Assembly: GCF_018691265.1 (NCBI RefSeq)
Contig: NW_024881283.1
Location: 10,411,731 to 10,475,730 of the forward strand
DNA from: Tyto alba
Lineage: Eukaryota > Chordata > Aves > Strigiformes > Tytonidae
Reading direction: 5' to 3'
Length of the DNA: 64,000 nucleotides
The notes beneath the pieces were generated by a model that ran no database searches, was not told the DNA's origin, and worked only from the letters and a program-made list of their open reading frames with translations. This document shows positions 13,601-23,717 of the stretch, piece after piece. A program made the position numbers and the translations under genes. The stretch's first letter is position 1, and every line of letters begins with the position of its first letter.

Positions 13601-16600
13601 TGTTCCTGTGCAGCTCTTCCCCTTTCTTACACATGCTCTCCCACCTCCCCAGTTAAAATCCCTGGCTGTGGTTCCTCAGCCGTAGGCAGCAGTGCTGAGG
13701 TCTGCTCCTCACCAGATCTAGCATCCCCGGTAGGAAGCTGCAAAAGCAGGTGCCCAGGAAGCGCCTCCTCCATCTGCTGTTGAGCAAAACGACTCGTGGG
13801 TAATGTGCCCTGCCACGGGTCGCCGAGGGTCCCCGCCTGGGCACGGGCTTGCCGGGGCAGCTGTCGCGGGGAGGAGGCACGCGTGTGCCGCGCTGGGTGA
13901 TGTCTGATGTACGCAGTCACGGGTACACTCGTGTCCTGCCATGAGCCTCAGGTACGTCGAGCTTAACAAGAGTACCTGATTGTCCGTGCCAGTGGAAAAC
14001 CGGACTGGTTTGGTGCAGTGCCGGAGCAGGAGAAGGCAGGTTGGATGTGGAAGTTTTGTTTATGTCGACTCAAAGCATGGGAAGAGATTCCTGCTTCTGC
14101 CTGTCTGCAATGCTGTAAGCAGCAGAATCTTACGAGTCGTTTAGGTTGGAAAAGACCTTTAAGATCACCGAGTTCAAGCATGCAGGCAGCACGGCCAAGC
14201 CCATCACTAAACCACGTCCCCAAGTGCCTTAAATCCCCCCGGGGAGGGTGACTCAACCCCTTCCCTGGGCAGCCTGTTCCAGTGCTTTGACAACCCCTTC
14301 AGTGAACAAATTTCTCCTAATACCCAAGGTAAACCTCCCCTGGCACAACCTGAGGCCATTTATTCTTGTCCTGTCGCTCGTTACTTGGGAGAAGAGTCCG
14401 ATCCCCCCTTGCTCCATCCTCCTTTCAGGTGGCTGGAGAGAGCGAGAAGGTCTCCCCTGAGCCCCCTTTTCTCCAGGCTGAACAACCCCAGAAGTGGCAG
14501 CAGGCAGTGGGGAAACTTCTGTATTTATATGGACTCATTTTTACAAGCTGCTGAGAAACTCTTAGAAGTGTTGAGTCTAAGGGGGTTGTCACTGCGTGGG
14601 ACCACGCAGGATGTAAAAGCTGAGCGTGCGTTAGACAAAGGCTCGGAAGAGTTCCTCCTCTTCCTCTGGTAGAAAAGGCTGATGGGGCTCTTCATGCTGA
14701 AGTCAGTGAACTGTAGTCTTGCTGCCTAGCAAAATGTTGAAGCATTTCATGCCAAGTGTTGATACACTGTACTCAGTATTGACTAGGGACCTTTTAGAAA
14801 CATTCAGTATAACATAATAGACTAATTCATTAGCACCCCATGGGTCTAGTACTGTAGAAGCTGAAGCACATGCATTGCAAGCTAGGAAAACATTGCCTTA
14901 AGGAATGACAGATTAAAATATCTTTCCCATGATATGACTGTTATTTCAGGAAAGTGGCATTAATTGTGATTGCTTATCTATTAATTTATTATAATTCTTC
15001 TTTTCCCACCTCCAGGCTGTACCTACACATGAAATGTACTCTAGGCTCAGCTGGGGCTGATTAATAGGAGGTTATCTGGGAAATGCTTAAAGCTGCCTGG
15101 AATAGATAATGGCAGCAGGGGTAATTAAAATGTCTTTTGCATTTGAAAAATAAATTTTGCGGTTTTTAAGGGTTAGTTTAGTCTGTTTCTTTCCTAAAGG
15201 AAAAAAGATAAATTGGATTTTCAAAATCACAGAAAATTCAGCAGTATACTAGACAATAGAATCCCAAAGGGAAACAAAAGTGGCGTGCCAAAAAACCCAA
15301 ATGAAACCCAAAATGCCTCCTGGAGTCAGAGAAGAACTGGCCCGTGTTTAATGAGAGTGGAGTTAATTTCAAGCTGAGTTCTTCTCATGCAAAATAAACC
15401 CGCAGCACTGAACTATTGACCACAGCAGGGCTGCTCCTGGCTCTTAAGGCAGACCTTGGTGAACACACAGAAGCACACGCTCGGTTCTGACTGAAACTTG
15501 GTCCCATCCAATCCTGTCTGTGGGACTACAGCCTCGCAAATTCACACATATGCTCATCTTTCAGTGCGCGGGTAGCTGCACCGAAATCAAAATGACTGGG
15601 AGGGGAAATAAAACCAGAACCTACATCTGTGCGATGCCGGAGCAGCTCCAAAGGAGTGAGCCAGTCCAAAAGCAGCGAAAGAAAAGACTGACGTCTCCCA
15701 GGATGAGCACCCGGGCAATGCTGCAGTTGCAGAGACCTTACGACCAAACCATTGCGGTCTGATTCTAACCTGAGGCTCGGTCTAGCCCTGCTCTCACCTG
15801 CTGTTAGGGTTCCAGACCGCCCCTTCCCTCGCTCTTCCCACCCCACCGCCCTGGTGCCCTGCAGCAAGACGAGGTACTTTACCAGATCGCACGGATTAGA
15901 TACTTTACCAGAGTGGTGAAGATGAAGTGGTAGTATTCTGTCATCATTCCCATGGCCATGGCCTTGAGGAGAGTAGGGAAAGGAGGTTAGTAAGAGTGGA
16001 GACAAGAATATAACAACAGTCATGCAACATAAACCTCCAAAGAGCTGATCTGGGAAATGCGGCGGGAGGCAGACCCAGAAACACAGAAGCTGGATTCTGG
16101 ATCTGTCCCGTGAAGCTGTTAAGCACGTGCTCAGCCAACAAGGGGCATGTGCTTAAGTGCTGAGCTGAACTGCGGTCCTCAAACCTTCCTGAAAAGGCAG
16201 CAAAGCCTCAGCGTCAGCTCCTGCGGAGGCTGGTGGCATTTCTGGGTGTCGCTGTGCCACAGAAAGCCGGGACACCGACTGCAGCACACGGCCGTGCTCA
16301 CGGGTCACGCACGGTGCAGAATCTTCAGGGATGCAGGCTTGCTTCTGCTGGCACAACTGGGAGAAAGGAGGTTGCCTTTCCTTCTCAGATACCAAACAGC
16401 GAGCAACCTCACAGAATCCTGTGCAGAATGGCCATAAAGCAGCCTATTCTTGTGGTCACAAGTCCATGTACTGGCTAAGGAGCTAAGTAAAAGACTTCTC
16501 ATTTCTCACACGTGCGTTTCTGGTGCTCTGCATTCCCTCCCCTTCAGTGTCTGTTCATATAGCGTGCACTTATAGCTCTTGTCCGTGAGTCCCTCCTCCC

Positions 16601-19600
16601 TGGTTGCAATAGCCAGATTCTAACGCAGTGCCTGGTTTAGAAACGGGTCAGTGAGAGTAGGAGCACAGGGCTGGGGAGCGGGGACACCTCCCATCCCTCA
16701 GCCCCGGGAGATCGTGGTCCGGACCCGCGGGCTCTTGGCGAGCCCCGGCTCTAGGTGTGCCAGCCCCGACACGAAGGATGGTTCGTGCAGATTGCTGGGA
16801 TTTGCATAACTGAGCACTGGAGAGAACATGCTGTGCTGTGAGGTTTGTCAGAGGATGACTGTGGGCTGAAGGCACCTCAGCTGGATGACCTTGTCCAGGC
16901 CTTACACAGCATGGGGGGGACACGATTCTGTCTGTGAGAAGAGTCACCTTAAAGTTAGTGGCTGGCTAAAGGAAAGAGATAAACGTGGTTTTGACTGCGA
17001 TGCTGACTCTGTGAGCATGTTTTCTGGAGAAAACACATGCAAGAACACTTTAAAATCTCCACTGATGGGAAAGCGATTTCAAGTCCCCCCAGGAAACGTT
17101 TGCTTCTCTTGGTTTTTGCTAAAATTACTAGGGCAGAATTTAGCTCTGAGGAAGGAAGTGACAGGTTGAAAAGAAGTGAGATGTCAAAAAACAAGGAAAA
17201 AGGAAAGGATCGAGATTGCAAGCCTAGATGTTGTAACTAGTCTAGAGTGTGATTTTTCCCCACGTTTCCTGGCCTGGAAATACCTTTCGGAAGCCTGGCA
17301 GCGCCATCCCGTCCCCCTCCTCCCTGCCCGGGGGAGGCTCTGCAGGGCTGCCGCCCAGCCCACTCCTGACCCGCACACCCGGGTGCACAGGGCAGGGGCA
17401 GGGAGAGGGACCGCACGGCGTGGGGCGTCAGTCGGCTGGTGCGAAACCAGCTGGGAGTAAAATCGTGAGGTTCCAGGTCAGATTCGACAGCTGGGTCATT
17501 TCAGTGGTAGATGAAGAGCCTGGACCTGCTGTAAGAAGCGAGCTCCAGCTTCCCAGTACAGGCAGCCTGTGTGCAGGGTACATCTGGGTTTGCGGGGAAA
17601 TGAATAAGTGATAAACCTGGTGGGTAAGCTACAGGCGATCGCCGTGGTGAGAATGGGAGCTCCGTTAAAGCCAAGACGGGCACATCTGTGCACTGCAGAG
17701 TGCAGCAACTGTTCGGAGACAGCTGCCAAGGAGAACGGGGGAGCTGGGAAGCCAGAGAACAGATGTGAAGCATTAACAAGTGACCAAAAATGAGCAAGGC
17801 CAGAGAAGCTGGGGTAGGGTGGGAAGACCTCGTGAGCAGGTCTAGCTCTCTGGTAGGTTCCTACAATGGCTTGTTTGTCCAAGAGGGTAAAATAACGAAT
17901 GGCTTGATGTCTCAGACACTCCGATGAACCCAGACTAGAGCAGCATGCGGCAACGTCATCTGTAGGTCTCTGTGCCAGCTCTTGTGTTGTTATTCATGGA
18001 TTACTAAACCGTGGGGGCTCTTTTATTACTCCTGCTTAAAAATACTGCCCAGATTGTCAGTGAAGTGCCTTGCTACCCGTGTGCCGTGGGAGCGTGTTAC
18101 CTGAGGTAACTTGGGAGCGAGATCTGGACCGGCATGACGGTGTGTGTTTAGTCAGGGCCACCTTAGTGAACGTAGGCTGGAGTTGCTCGGACCATTCTGT
18201 GTTACCTAAAGATGCGCAGCTGAAGTCACTACCGAGAGGCGGAAATTTTAGCACAAGTCTTGAGAGAACCTTTTTGCCATCCGTCAGTGCAGCACCAGGG
18301 TGGGCAGCACAGCCGAGAGGCACCGGGGACTGTGCCTGGTGGGAGCAAACACCGGAGGGCAAACGTCTGCACAGCTAACTGCTGTAGTTACCAAAATGCT
18401 ACAAAAGGCAAATAATAGCAATAAAATATGAACGGTATTGTTTCCAGGACAAACAGAAGGCTGGGCCATTCTTCCCTGACTTTTTTTGCACTCCAGAGTT
18501 TTTTTTTCTGTGGGTTGTTTTTCTAACACTGAAAAGCAAAATCAGACTCCCCTCTTCCAGGAGATGGTTTTGGCTTTACCCAGCTCGTACTTTTGGTGAA
18601 TGTGCAAAGCAGAGTGTGAGGAGCGCAGCGTGGAGTAGGGGTCAGGAAGCCTGTTTTTCTAACCCATCCTGTGGAAAAGAAGAGAGCTGTTTCACAAGTG
18701 AAGGTGGCACCCCTAGATGTGCATTTCTTGGTATGGGCAGAAAAGTTGGAAAAGATGAAGTTTCTGAGCTTCCTAATTCTTCAGCAAATGCAACTGCCAG
18801 CAGTGGGAGAGACACGAGGGTCACGGTTGCACTGCTCAGGGACACCAGGGCGTACGGCTGTGCAGAGGCCAGCCAGGATGTGGTTTGGGTTTCTGCGCCT
18901 TCCCAAACTCTGAAAATATTGAACAGCTTTTTCCTGAGTAAAAATACGCTATATAATATTGCTAAGCTGAAATCCATGGCTTTGGGTCCTGAAAAACAAC
19001 AACACACAAACAAAACCAGCCAGAAGGATTTAGAAAGACTTCTTTCCCCCTAGTCCCCCCTCTCCTCCATCTTCCTCACTCTGCACTCACAGTGATGAGC
19101 AGAGCAGATGGCACAATAAACTATAATAAACTGCATAATAAGTGAACAGCACCAAACACAGCCAGCATGTTAAAATAATAGGCAGGAGACAATGAGTCCC
19201 TTATATTGCTTTCTTTAATAATCCCTCCCAGGCTTTCTGATTTCTCTGAGCACTTCCCTTCATTTTGCATCAAGCAGGCTGCAAGAGAAGTCTCTTTCCA
19301 TGTGCTGGCTTTCTTAGCCCTTCGGGGGATCTATTTAATCTATGTGATAGTGTCTTGCTGGGCTGATATAAGCAACGCTTCCACCGGCTGGTTTTTCGCC
19401 TTCTTTGTGAGAGCGTTTGCCTCATAGTGACCCTGAAACCTAAAGGCATTTGGAAACGAGGAGGAGCTGGGCTGAGCAGCAAACCTTATGGCCTGTGAAA
19501 AACGCCAGTGGAGGAACTCGGGGAGAAAGGAGAGAGACCAAATAAATGGAAAATCACTGACATCTGGCTTAAAGTCCACGAACTGCACACAGGGCCCGGG

Positions 19601-22600
19601 AAGGGACGGCCCAGGGCTGGCTGCGTGCCGGGGGGCTGCGAGCGCAGCGCCGGAGGGAGCCCACCAAAACCGAGCGGCTTACACCCTGCCCCCCGCCCGC
19701 GCCCCTCTGCAAACCCGGGGTGCGATGCAGCGCCGAGGGGACCGGAGGGCTTTGGCGCTGGCGAGGGCGAACCGAGCGGGCAGAGCCGTGGCCCGGGGCA
19801 GACCCTGCCTGCCGCCCCCCAGCCCGCGCTCGGCGCTGCCTCCCCCAACGCGCCGTTTGAACCAACAGTCGCTTTTTGGTGCGTCCAGCGTTTCAGTGAA
19901 AACTACGTGTTCGGCAGAAATCCGGTGGTGTCCTCGGAGAACGGACAGGTGGCAGCTTTTAGCGTGGCTGTGGCTCGTGGGGCCAGAGGGCAGGCCGCGG
20001 GGCTGCCCCCCGTCTGTCCGCGGGGCTGCCCCCCTGTCTGTCCGTGGGGCTGCCCCCCTGTCTGTCCGCAGGGCTACCCCCCTGTCCGCGGGGCTTCCCC
20101 CCATCTGTCCGCGGGGCTGCCCCCCCGTCTGTCCGTGGGGCTGCCCCCCTGTCTGTCCGTGGGGCTGCCCCCCGTCTGTCCGTGGGGCTGCCCCCCTGTC
20201 TGTCTGCGGGGCTGCCCCCCTGTCTGTCCGCAGGGCTGCCCCCCGTCTGTCCGTGGGGCTGCCCCCCTGTCTGTCCGTGGGGCTGCCCCCCTGTCTGTCC
20301 GTGGGGCTGCCCCCCTGTCCGCAGGGCCACCCCGTGCGCCCGGGTCCCCATCGCCCCCCGCTCACCTGCTTGAGGATCTGAGCTGCCATCAAGTGGCTGC
20401 AGTCGAAGATGATGCGGAATTCCCTGCCCCGCTTCATCTCCTTCAGCAGCGGCCGGGCATCGTCGGTGTCCAGCGGGAGCTGGCGGATTTTCAGCCGGAT
20501 ATTGTACCTCGACGGGGCCATGATGAGCTCTTGCAGCCGTATAAGGCCTTCAGGCATTGCACAGAGACAAACCCACAGAGTTACAGGAAAGTCTGCCTCT
20601 GCCCTGCAGGCTGGGTATCACAGCAAGTTATTTCTTCCTATATTATTTAATGGTTGCAATCAGGACTTTCCTCCCTCCCCCAAATGGCCGTTGCTAAAGG
20701 CGTATCAAAGCCAAGGAGTCATGTATCAACCATTAAACCCCCAGATATTTCCAGGACAGATGTTCTAAGGCAGACTGGCTTTTCCTGCTGTTTCCCTGCT
20801 GCCCCTGTACCCAGACATGGTATTGCTGAGGCCCCGGCACTAGGTAGGACGAGGAGAATAGCAGATTGGTCCTAACCTTTGACATCTCTGGGGTCACAAC
20901 GTATTTTCTTAAGCAAATGTGCCCTTGAGAAAGGACAGAATGTGATAATCAGCTATACAACAAATTAAAATCTGCAGTATTTACAATGCATAACAGCAAA
21001 AGACAAAAATTAATATGCGCTTAGATTTATGAATATCATAGTTCATAACAGTCACTTAATCGCAACTTGTAACTTTCTTACTACCCTTAGAATTAATTTC
21101 TTTTTTTTGCAGAAGGTACAAAGCCATGCTGGGTGCAGCTGAGCAGGAATTATTGGTATCTAATGTTGCAAGAAGAAATTCAGCAGATGCCTATTGCAAG
21201 GAGAAAAAGAAAAGCATAACCCTCTGCATAGTAGAAGAAATACATTAGAGTATGCCACGAAGGGAACATACTGTGACCCACATTTGCAAAACAGGAATGT
21301 CAAATTGTGTTCTCATCAGCCCTCCCTTAAAGAAACCATTTGGTTTAGTGGAATTAGGTTGGACAGGCTATCCAATGTGTCTTTTGTTTGGGGGGTTTTT
21401 TTATCTATAGTGCTGTGCAGTGCTTTGTTTTGTTTAATCATCAACAGCTTTCTTTAGCTGTTGCAAAGCAAAAACTTTGTCAGCTGTGCTTCACAGAATT
21501 AGCCAGAAAACAAAAAACTTTCCGGAACTGCTTTTGCTTTTAGCTGGGAAACTGCACCCTCAGTGCCAGCCGCAGACCAAGGTCTCTGCTTGCGTAGATG
21601 GGCACCGCGGTGCCAAATACAGCCGCGCTGAGCCAGATCACACCGGCGGACAATTAATCCTCCCCTTGACCCTCTGTCAGCTGGGGCGGTGCTGAGGGTT
21701 ACCCATTTTCTAAGCGCTTTGGGAATTAAATGCTTCAGAAAGGATCCCAGGGCCTCCTACAATGCTCGCCTGAATGCTTGGGAACCTGTGGCCCCGTGCA
21801 CTGATTATTGCGTGGGGGTGTCATTTTGCTCCTGAAAGGGTTCGTTAGAAAGTTCCTAAATGGGACCCACAACAAAAAAGTCTCCTGGATCCCTCCTTTA
21901 AAGCCCCTCCTTTACCTACCTGTGCTGTCATCGTAAACCACAGTGGCTGACCTCCATTTCAAATACTGCACAAGGTCCAGAATGGCATGGCTAAGGGAAG
22001 CATAGTCGGGATACAGGTTGACGTAGAAAGTGTCCTTGTTATCCAAAGGGTGATGCTTCCATCGAAGCTGTATGTGAGGGACTTCCAGGGCGTTGCAAAT
22101 GGACTGGACGGCGTTGGTGCAGGAGCCTTGGGAAGGTCCGAATATTGCTACGACCCCCAGAGCGAGCTGGTCACAGGCTGGAAAAGGGAAGGATGCTGTC
22201 AGGAGCGAACAGGGCACCTCTGCGGGAGGGGGGAGCGCTGGGGCAGCCGTGGGGACGCAAACGGCTTCTTCCTGACCTGGGCCGTGGAGCAGGGCATGGA
22301 CAGAGAAGCTTCTGGGCACTAACGGCAGTATAAATATCAGGTAATTACAGTGAGAGGCAGAGGAGGAGGAGGAATTCTGGCAGGCGAGGGTCTGGACCGG
22401 TGCTTAGAGGCACAAGGACGTTTCCAGAGGGGGAACAACGGCTCCAGTGTGTTAGAAATGGCTGAGCCTCCGGAGTTGTGAAAGAAACACCCAGAGATGA
22501 TCAGAATCGCCCTGACAAATGTGTTTTTCCATCGATTGTAACAGAACTATTTCTCCTGCAAAATGATGCCTTTCATAGCTTTGTTCAAGCTTTCACTGAG

Positions 22601-23717
22601 AAATTAAAACAGAAGAGCTGCATTTGGGGGGGCTGCATTTTTTTTTTTTTGGGGGGGGGGGCGGGGAATAAATTAAAAGTTTCTCAGAGGAACAGGAATG
22701 GATTAGCTCTGACCTGCCCCTGCAGGGTGCGGGGGCTTAGCACTGTCGGCAGGAGCTCTGTGGCGGCTGCGTTTCATTAAAAGGTTTTAGGGAAGCAACT
22801 GGTCCCAGCGCAAGGGGCAGGGACGCAGCCGAGGAGCCGGGTGCCCACGGCCACGCGTGGCCCTGCCGCGGGTCCTGCCTGCGCTGCTCCTGCTCCTGCC
22901 CTTGCCCCCGCGCCCGGCTCAGCCGCGCCGGGTGCTCCCGGCGGTGCCGGGCAGAGCTCCGGGGAACCCTCCGCACCAAAACCAGCGTAAAAAGGGTCAG
23001 CGGGGCTGAGCGAAGTCGCCTGTGAGCCGCCAGCCCCGCTCGCGGAGCTGCCCCTCTTAGGCTGCGAGCTCGGGCAGCAGGTTTCATTTCTCCCCAGACA
23101 GAAGCAAACTCAGCAAGCCCTCAGGCCATCAGCTCCACAGCCTTTGCCGCCTAGTCCCATTTCTTCCCTCCCCTTCAGGAATTCAAGGGGGCTGCTGTTA
23201 CCTGATACTGAAAAATGACTGTTAGGAAGAGAACAGCATGTCTGCGCTATGGATGTTACAACTGCCAGGGATACGGTAAAATAAACAAAGGCACGGCCTA
23301 CAGACCTTCGCTCGGTATTAGAAGCAAACACTGAAAGGAGTTTTGTGAGGTTTGCAGAGGGAAAATGGAATAGTTGTTCCCCTTATATTAAAATGCCTCC
23401 AGAAGGTCAGCTCCTGGAGGACTTCTCATCTCAGTCACTGACTAGAGCAGGACAAAATGAGCTGCTGGGTCTCAAGTGAAACTGTGCCTTTTTTTTCTGA
23501 ATAAATGGCCTCAAAACTGCTAAGTGTGCTGTGCTCTTACCTTTCTTAGTTGCTTCAAAGCTGTCGTGGAAGTGTATCCTCTGAATGTCATAGGTTAGTG
23601 TTGTGTTAGGCAACAAAGTTCTGTTTCTATTAATAATATTGGCAGAAAATCTGAAGGCTTGCTCCTCAGCACTCATAACCTGGGTGTTGGGGCCATCTGC
23701 ATACTCAAAGATTCCTC
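1535..23717 (-). CDS. GRIK3: GRIK3 (glutamate ionotropic receptor, kainate subunit 3), partial gene, exons 2-9
   Basis: GluK3 is a subunit of tetrameric kainate-type glutamate-gated cation channels in neuronal membranes. Eight minus-strand exons join in phase: 23541-23717, 21920-22177, 20366-20547, 15909-15962, 11108-11281, 8457-8600, 5347-5454 and 1535-1648. The 1211 bases encode the extracellular amino-terminal domain, a periplasmic-binding-protein-like fold that controls subunit assembly. The residues match GRIK3 better than GRIK1 or GRIK2 as I recall those families, for example [19 protein letters not shown] in exon 3 and [11 protein letters not shown]. Every junction is GT-AG. Exon 2 starts and ends in phase 1, and exons 5-9 are all phase 0-0. 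Potential N-glycosylation sequons occur in exons 2, 6, 8 and 9. Not in the window: the signal-peptide exon (upstream, above 64000) and all exons for the ligand-binding lobes, membrane segments and tail (below 1). No stop or frameshift interrupts the exons, so the gene looks functional. Confidence 0.96.
1649..5346 (-). other. GRIK3 intron 8
   Basis: This intron is 3698 bp of mostly unique sequence. It holds a short hexamer repeat at 2201-2225 and a GC-rich patch at 4020-4500. Nothing else is recognised. Confidence 0.9.
2201..2225. repeat. (CGGGCA)4 microsatellite
   Basis: Four near-perfect hexamer units. The same hexamer appears in reverse complement at 50723-50754. Confidence 0.9.
5347..5454 (-). 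CDS. GRIK3: GRIK3 exon 8 (amino-terminal domain)
   Basis: This 108-bp exon (36 codons, phase 0-0) runs from [20 protein letters not shown] to [14 protein letters not shown]. It has one sequon (NKT) and the strand motif that ends the second lobe of the domain. The acceptor is CCACAG and the donor is GTAGGC. It continues exactly from the FMNFIKE end of exon 7. Confidence 0.97.
5455..8456 (-). other. GRIK3 intron 7 with GC-rich island
   Basis: This intron is 3002 bp. The section 6390-6960 is strongly GC-rich with long G and C runs (12 G at 6422-6433), giving open frames in several phases without protein-like composition. I see no exon in it. Confidence 0.88.
8457..8600 (-). CDS. GRIK3: GRIK3 exon 7 (amino-terminal domain)
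   Basis: This 144-bp exon (48 codons, phase 0-0) runs from [20 protein letters not shown] through [16 protein letters not shown] to FMNFIKE. It holds two Cys, one of which should close the conserved amino-terminal-domain disulphide. It is CpG-rich at its 5' part, unlike the flanking intron. The acceptor is TTTTAG-type (CTTTAG) and the donor is GTAAAAGC. Confidence 0.97.
8601..11107 (-). other. GRIK3 intron 6
   Basis: This intron is 2507 bp. It holds a possible MIR-type SINE remnant near 9195-9320 and GC-rich sequence at 10270-10480. Nothing coding is recognised. Confidence 0.88.
9195..9320 (+). mobile_element. Possible MIR/CORE-SINE-like remnant
   Basis: The stretch GGGGAAATAAGAAACAGAGA followed by AGTTAAATGGCTTGTCTG, and then a 'gacctcacag' block, resembles the 3' half of MIR-type SINEs, whose usual pattern is 'ggaaactgaggcacagagaggttaa'. 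Similarity is loose and judged by eye. Confidence 0.3.
11108..11281 (-). CDS. GRIK3: GRIK3 exon 6 (amino-terminal domain)
   Basis: This 174-bp exon (58 codons, phase 0-0) runs from [20 protein letters not shown] to LLDGVMM. It contains one sequon (NLT) and the [11 protein letters not shown] helix. The acceptor is TTTAAG. The donor is GTACGAG, a weaker match to the donor consensus than those of its neighbours. Intron 5 upstream contains a young CR1 copy in the same orientation as the gene. Confidence 0.97.
12778..12832. repeat. T-rich low-complexity tract, (TTTTG)-like
   Basis: Runs of T are broken by single or paired G over about 55 bp. Confidence 0.85.
14124..14490 (-). mobile_element. CR1 LINE, 3' end fragment (young copy)
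   Basis: Read on the minus strand this is the classic avian CR1 tail: 'ggcctcaggttgtgccagg', 'ggaacaggctgcccaggga', 'gggtgactcaacccc' in complement, and 'aaaggtcttttccaacctaa' at the 3' end. It is 5' truncated at about 14490. Over about 345 bp it differs from the copy at 42995-43525 by only about three substitutions and one single-base indel. It lies in the same orientation as GRIK3 within intron 5. Confidence 0.93.
15909..15962 (-). CDS. GRIK3: GRIK3 exon 5 (54-bp microexon-like)
   Basis: This short exon is too small to appear as a free ORF. It reads [18 protein letters not shown], which is the 18-residue segment expected between exons 4 and 6. The acceptor is CTCAAG and the donor is CTCTG followed by GTAAAGTA. 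Phase is 0-0. A copy of the donor context (TCTGGTAAAGTA) recurs 26 nt further into the intron, at 15883, and could act as a competing donor. Flanking introns are 4403 bp (upstream) and 4627 bp (downstream). Confidence 0.96.
15963..20365 (-). other. GRIK3 intron 4
   Basis: This intron is 4403 bp. Its donor-proximal end is occupied by the minisatellite at 19995-20330. GC-rich sequence flanks it at 19565-19860. The remainder is unique, with no exon seen. Confidence 0.9.
19995..20330. repeat. Minisatellite A, 23/24-bp unit, about 14 copies
   Basis: The unit is approximately GGGGCTGCCCCCCTGTCTGTCCGT, in 23- and 24-bp forms with a few shortened units. Each unit contains a GGGG-CTG-CCCC inverted motif. 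Long open frames through it on both strands come from the lack of stop codons in the unit and are not genes. The array ends about 35 bp from the exon 4 donor. Confidence 0.97.
20366..20547 (-). CDS. GRIK3: GRIK3 exon 4 (amino-terminal domain, hinge and lobe R2)
   Basis: This 182-bp exon encodes [20 protein letters not shown] through MAAQILKQ, which is strongly GluK3-like. It starts in phase 1 and ends in phase 0, so it is not a multiple of three; skipping it would shift the frame. The acceptor is CTGAAG and the donor is GTGAGC. A GC-rich minisatellite (19995-20330) begins about 35 nt past the donor inside intron 4, so the transcript carries a dense G-run array immediately after this splice site. 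Confidence 0.97.
20548..21919 (-). other. GRIK3 intron 3
   Basis: This intron is 1372 bp, AT-rich around 20900-21110. No repeat or exon is recognised. Confidence 0.9.
21920..22177 (-). CDS. GRIK3: GRIK3 exon 3 (amino-terminal domain, lobe R1)
   Basis: This 258-bp exon runs from the Ala-Cys-Asp-Gln at the exon 2/3 junction to VVYDDSTG. It carries the conserved [11 protein letters not shown] loop and the [10 protein letters not shown] helix. The Cys of ACDQ is probably one partner of the conserved amino-terminal-domain disulphide known in kainate receptors; its partner should be a Cys encoded in exon 7. The acceptor is TTCCAG and the donor is GTAGGT. Phase is 1-1. Intron 2 upstream is 1363 bp and intron 3 downstream is 1372 bp. 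Confidence 0.97.
22178..23540 (-). other. GRIK3 intron 2
   Basis: This intron is 1363 bp. It contains a T13-G11 homopolymer junction at 22638-22661 and a GC/CpG-rich patch at 22800-23060. No exon is seen. Confidence 0.9.
23541..23717 (-). CDS. GRIK3: GRIK3 exon 2 (start of amino-terminal domain)
   Basis: This 177-bp exon encodes the first strand and helix of the amino-terminal domain, starting at [10 protein letters not shown] and ending at DSFEATKK. The acceptor is TTGCAG before GAGGAATC, after a pyrimidine-rich tract. The donor is GTAAGAG. It needs one base from exon 1 to complete its first Gly codon and ends one base into the Ala codon finished by exon 3. Two sequons are visible (NRT and NTT in the [11 protein letters not shown] stretch). 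The frame stays open upstream through the acceptor to an ATG at 23766; see findings. Confidence 0.96.

Larger units (their letters stand above)
11282..15908 (-). other. GRIK3 intron 5
   Basis: This intron is 4627 bp. It contains a T-rich low-complexity tract (12778-12832) and a young CR1 fragment (14124-14490). The rest is unique, with no supported gene. Confidence 0.9.

Noticed and set aside
19488..20650. Open frames of 292-380 codons across minisatellite A
   Set aside because: The tandem repeat explains them. Only the exon 4 part of the minus-strand 292-codon frame (20366-20547) is real coding sequence.
22737..23087. CpG-rich patch between exons 2 and 3 considered as a GRIK3 promoter or first exon
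   Set aside because: It lies downstream of exon 2 in transcription order, so it cannot be exon 1, and its frames do not resemble a signal peptide followed by the expected MPHVIRI-like junction.
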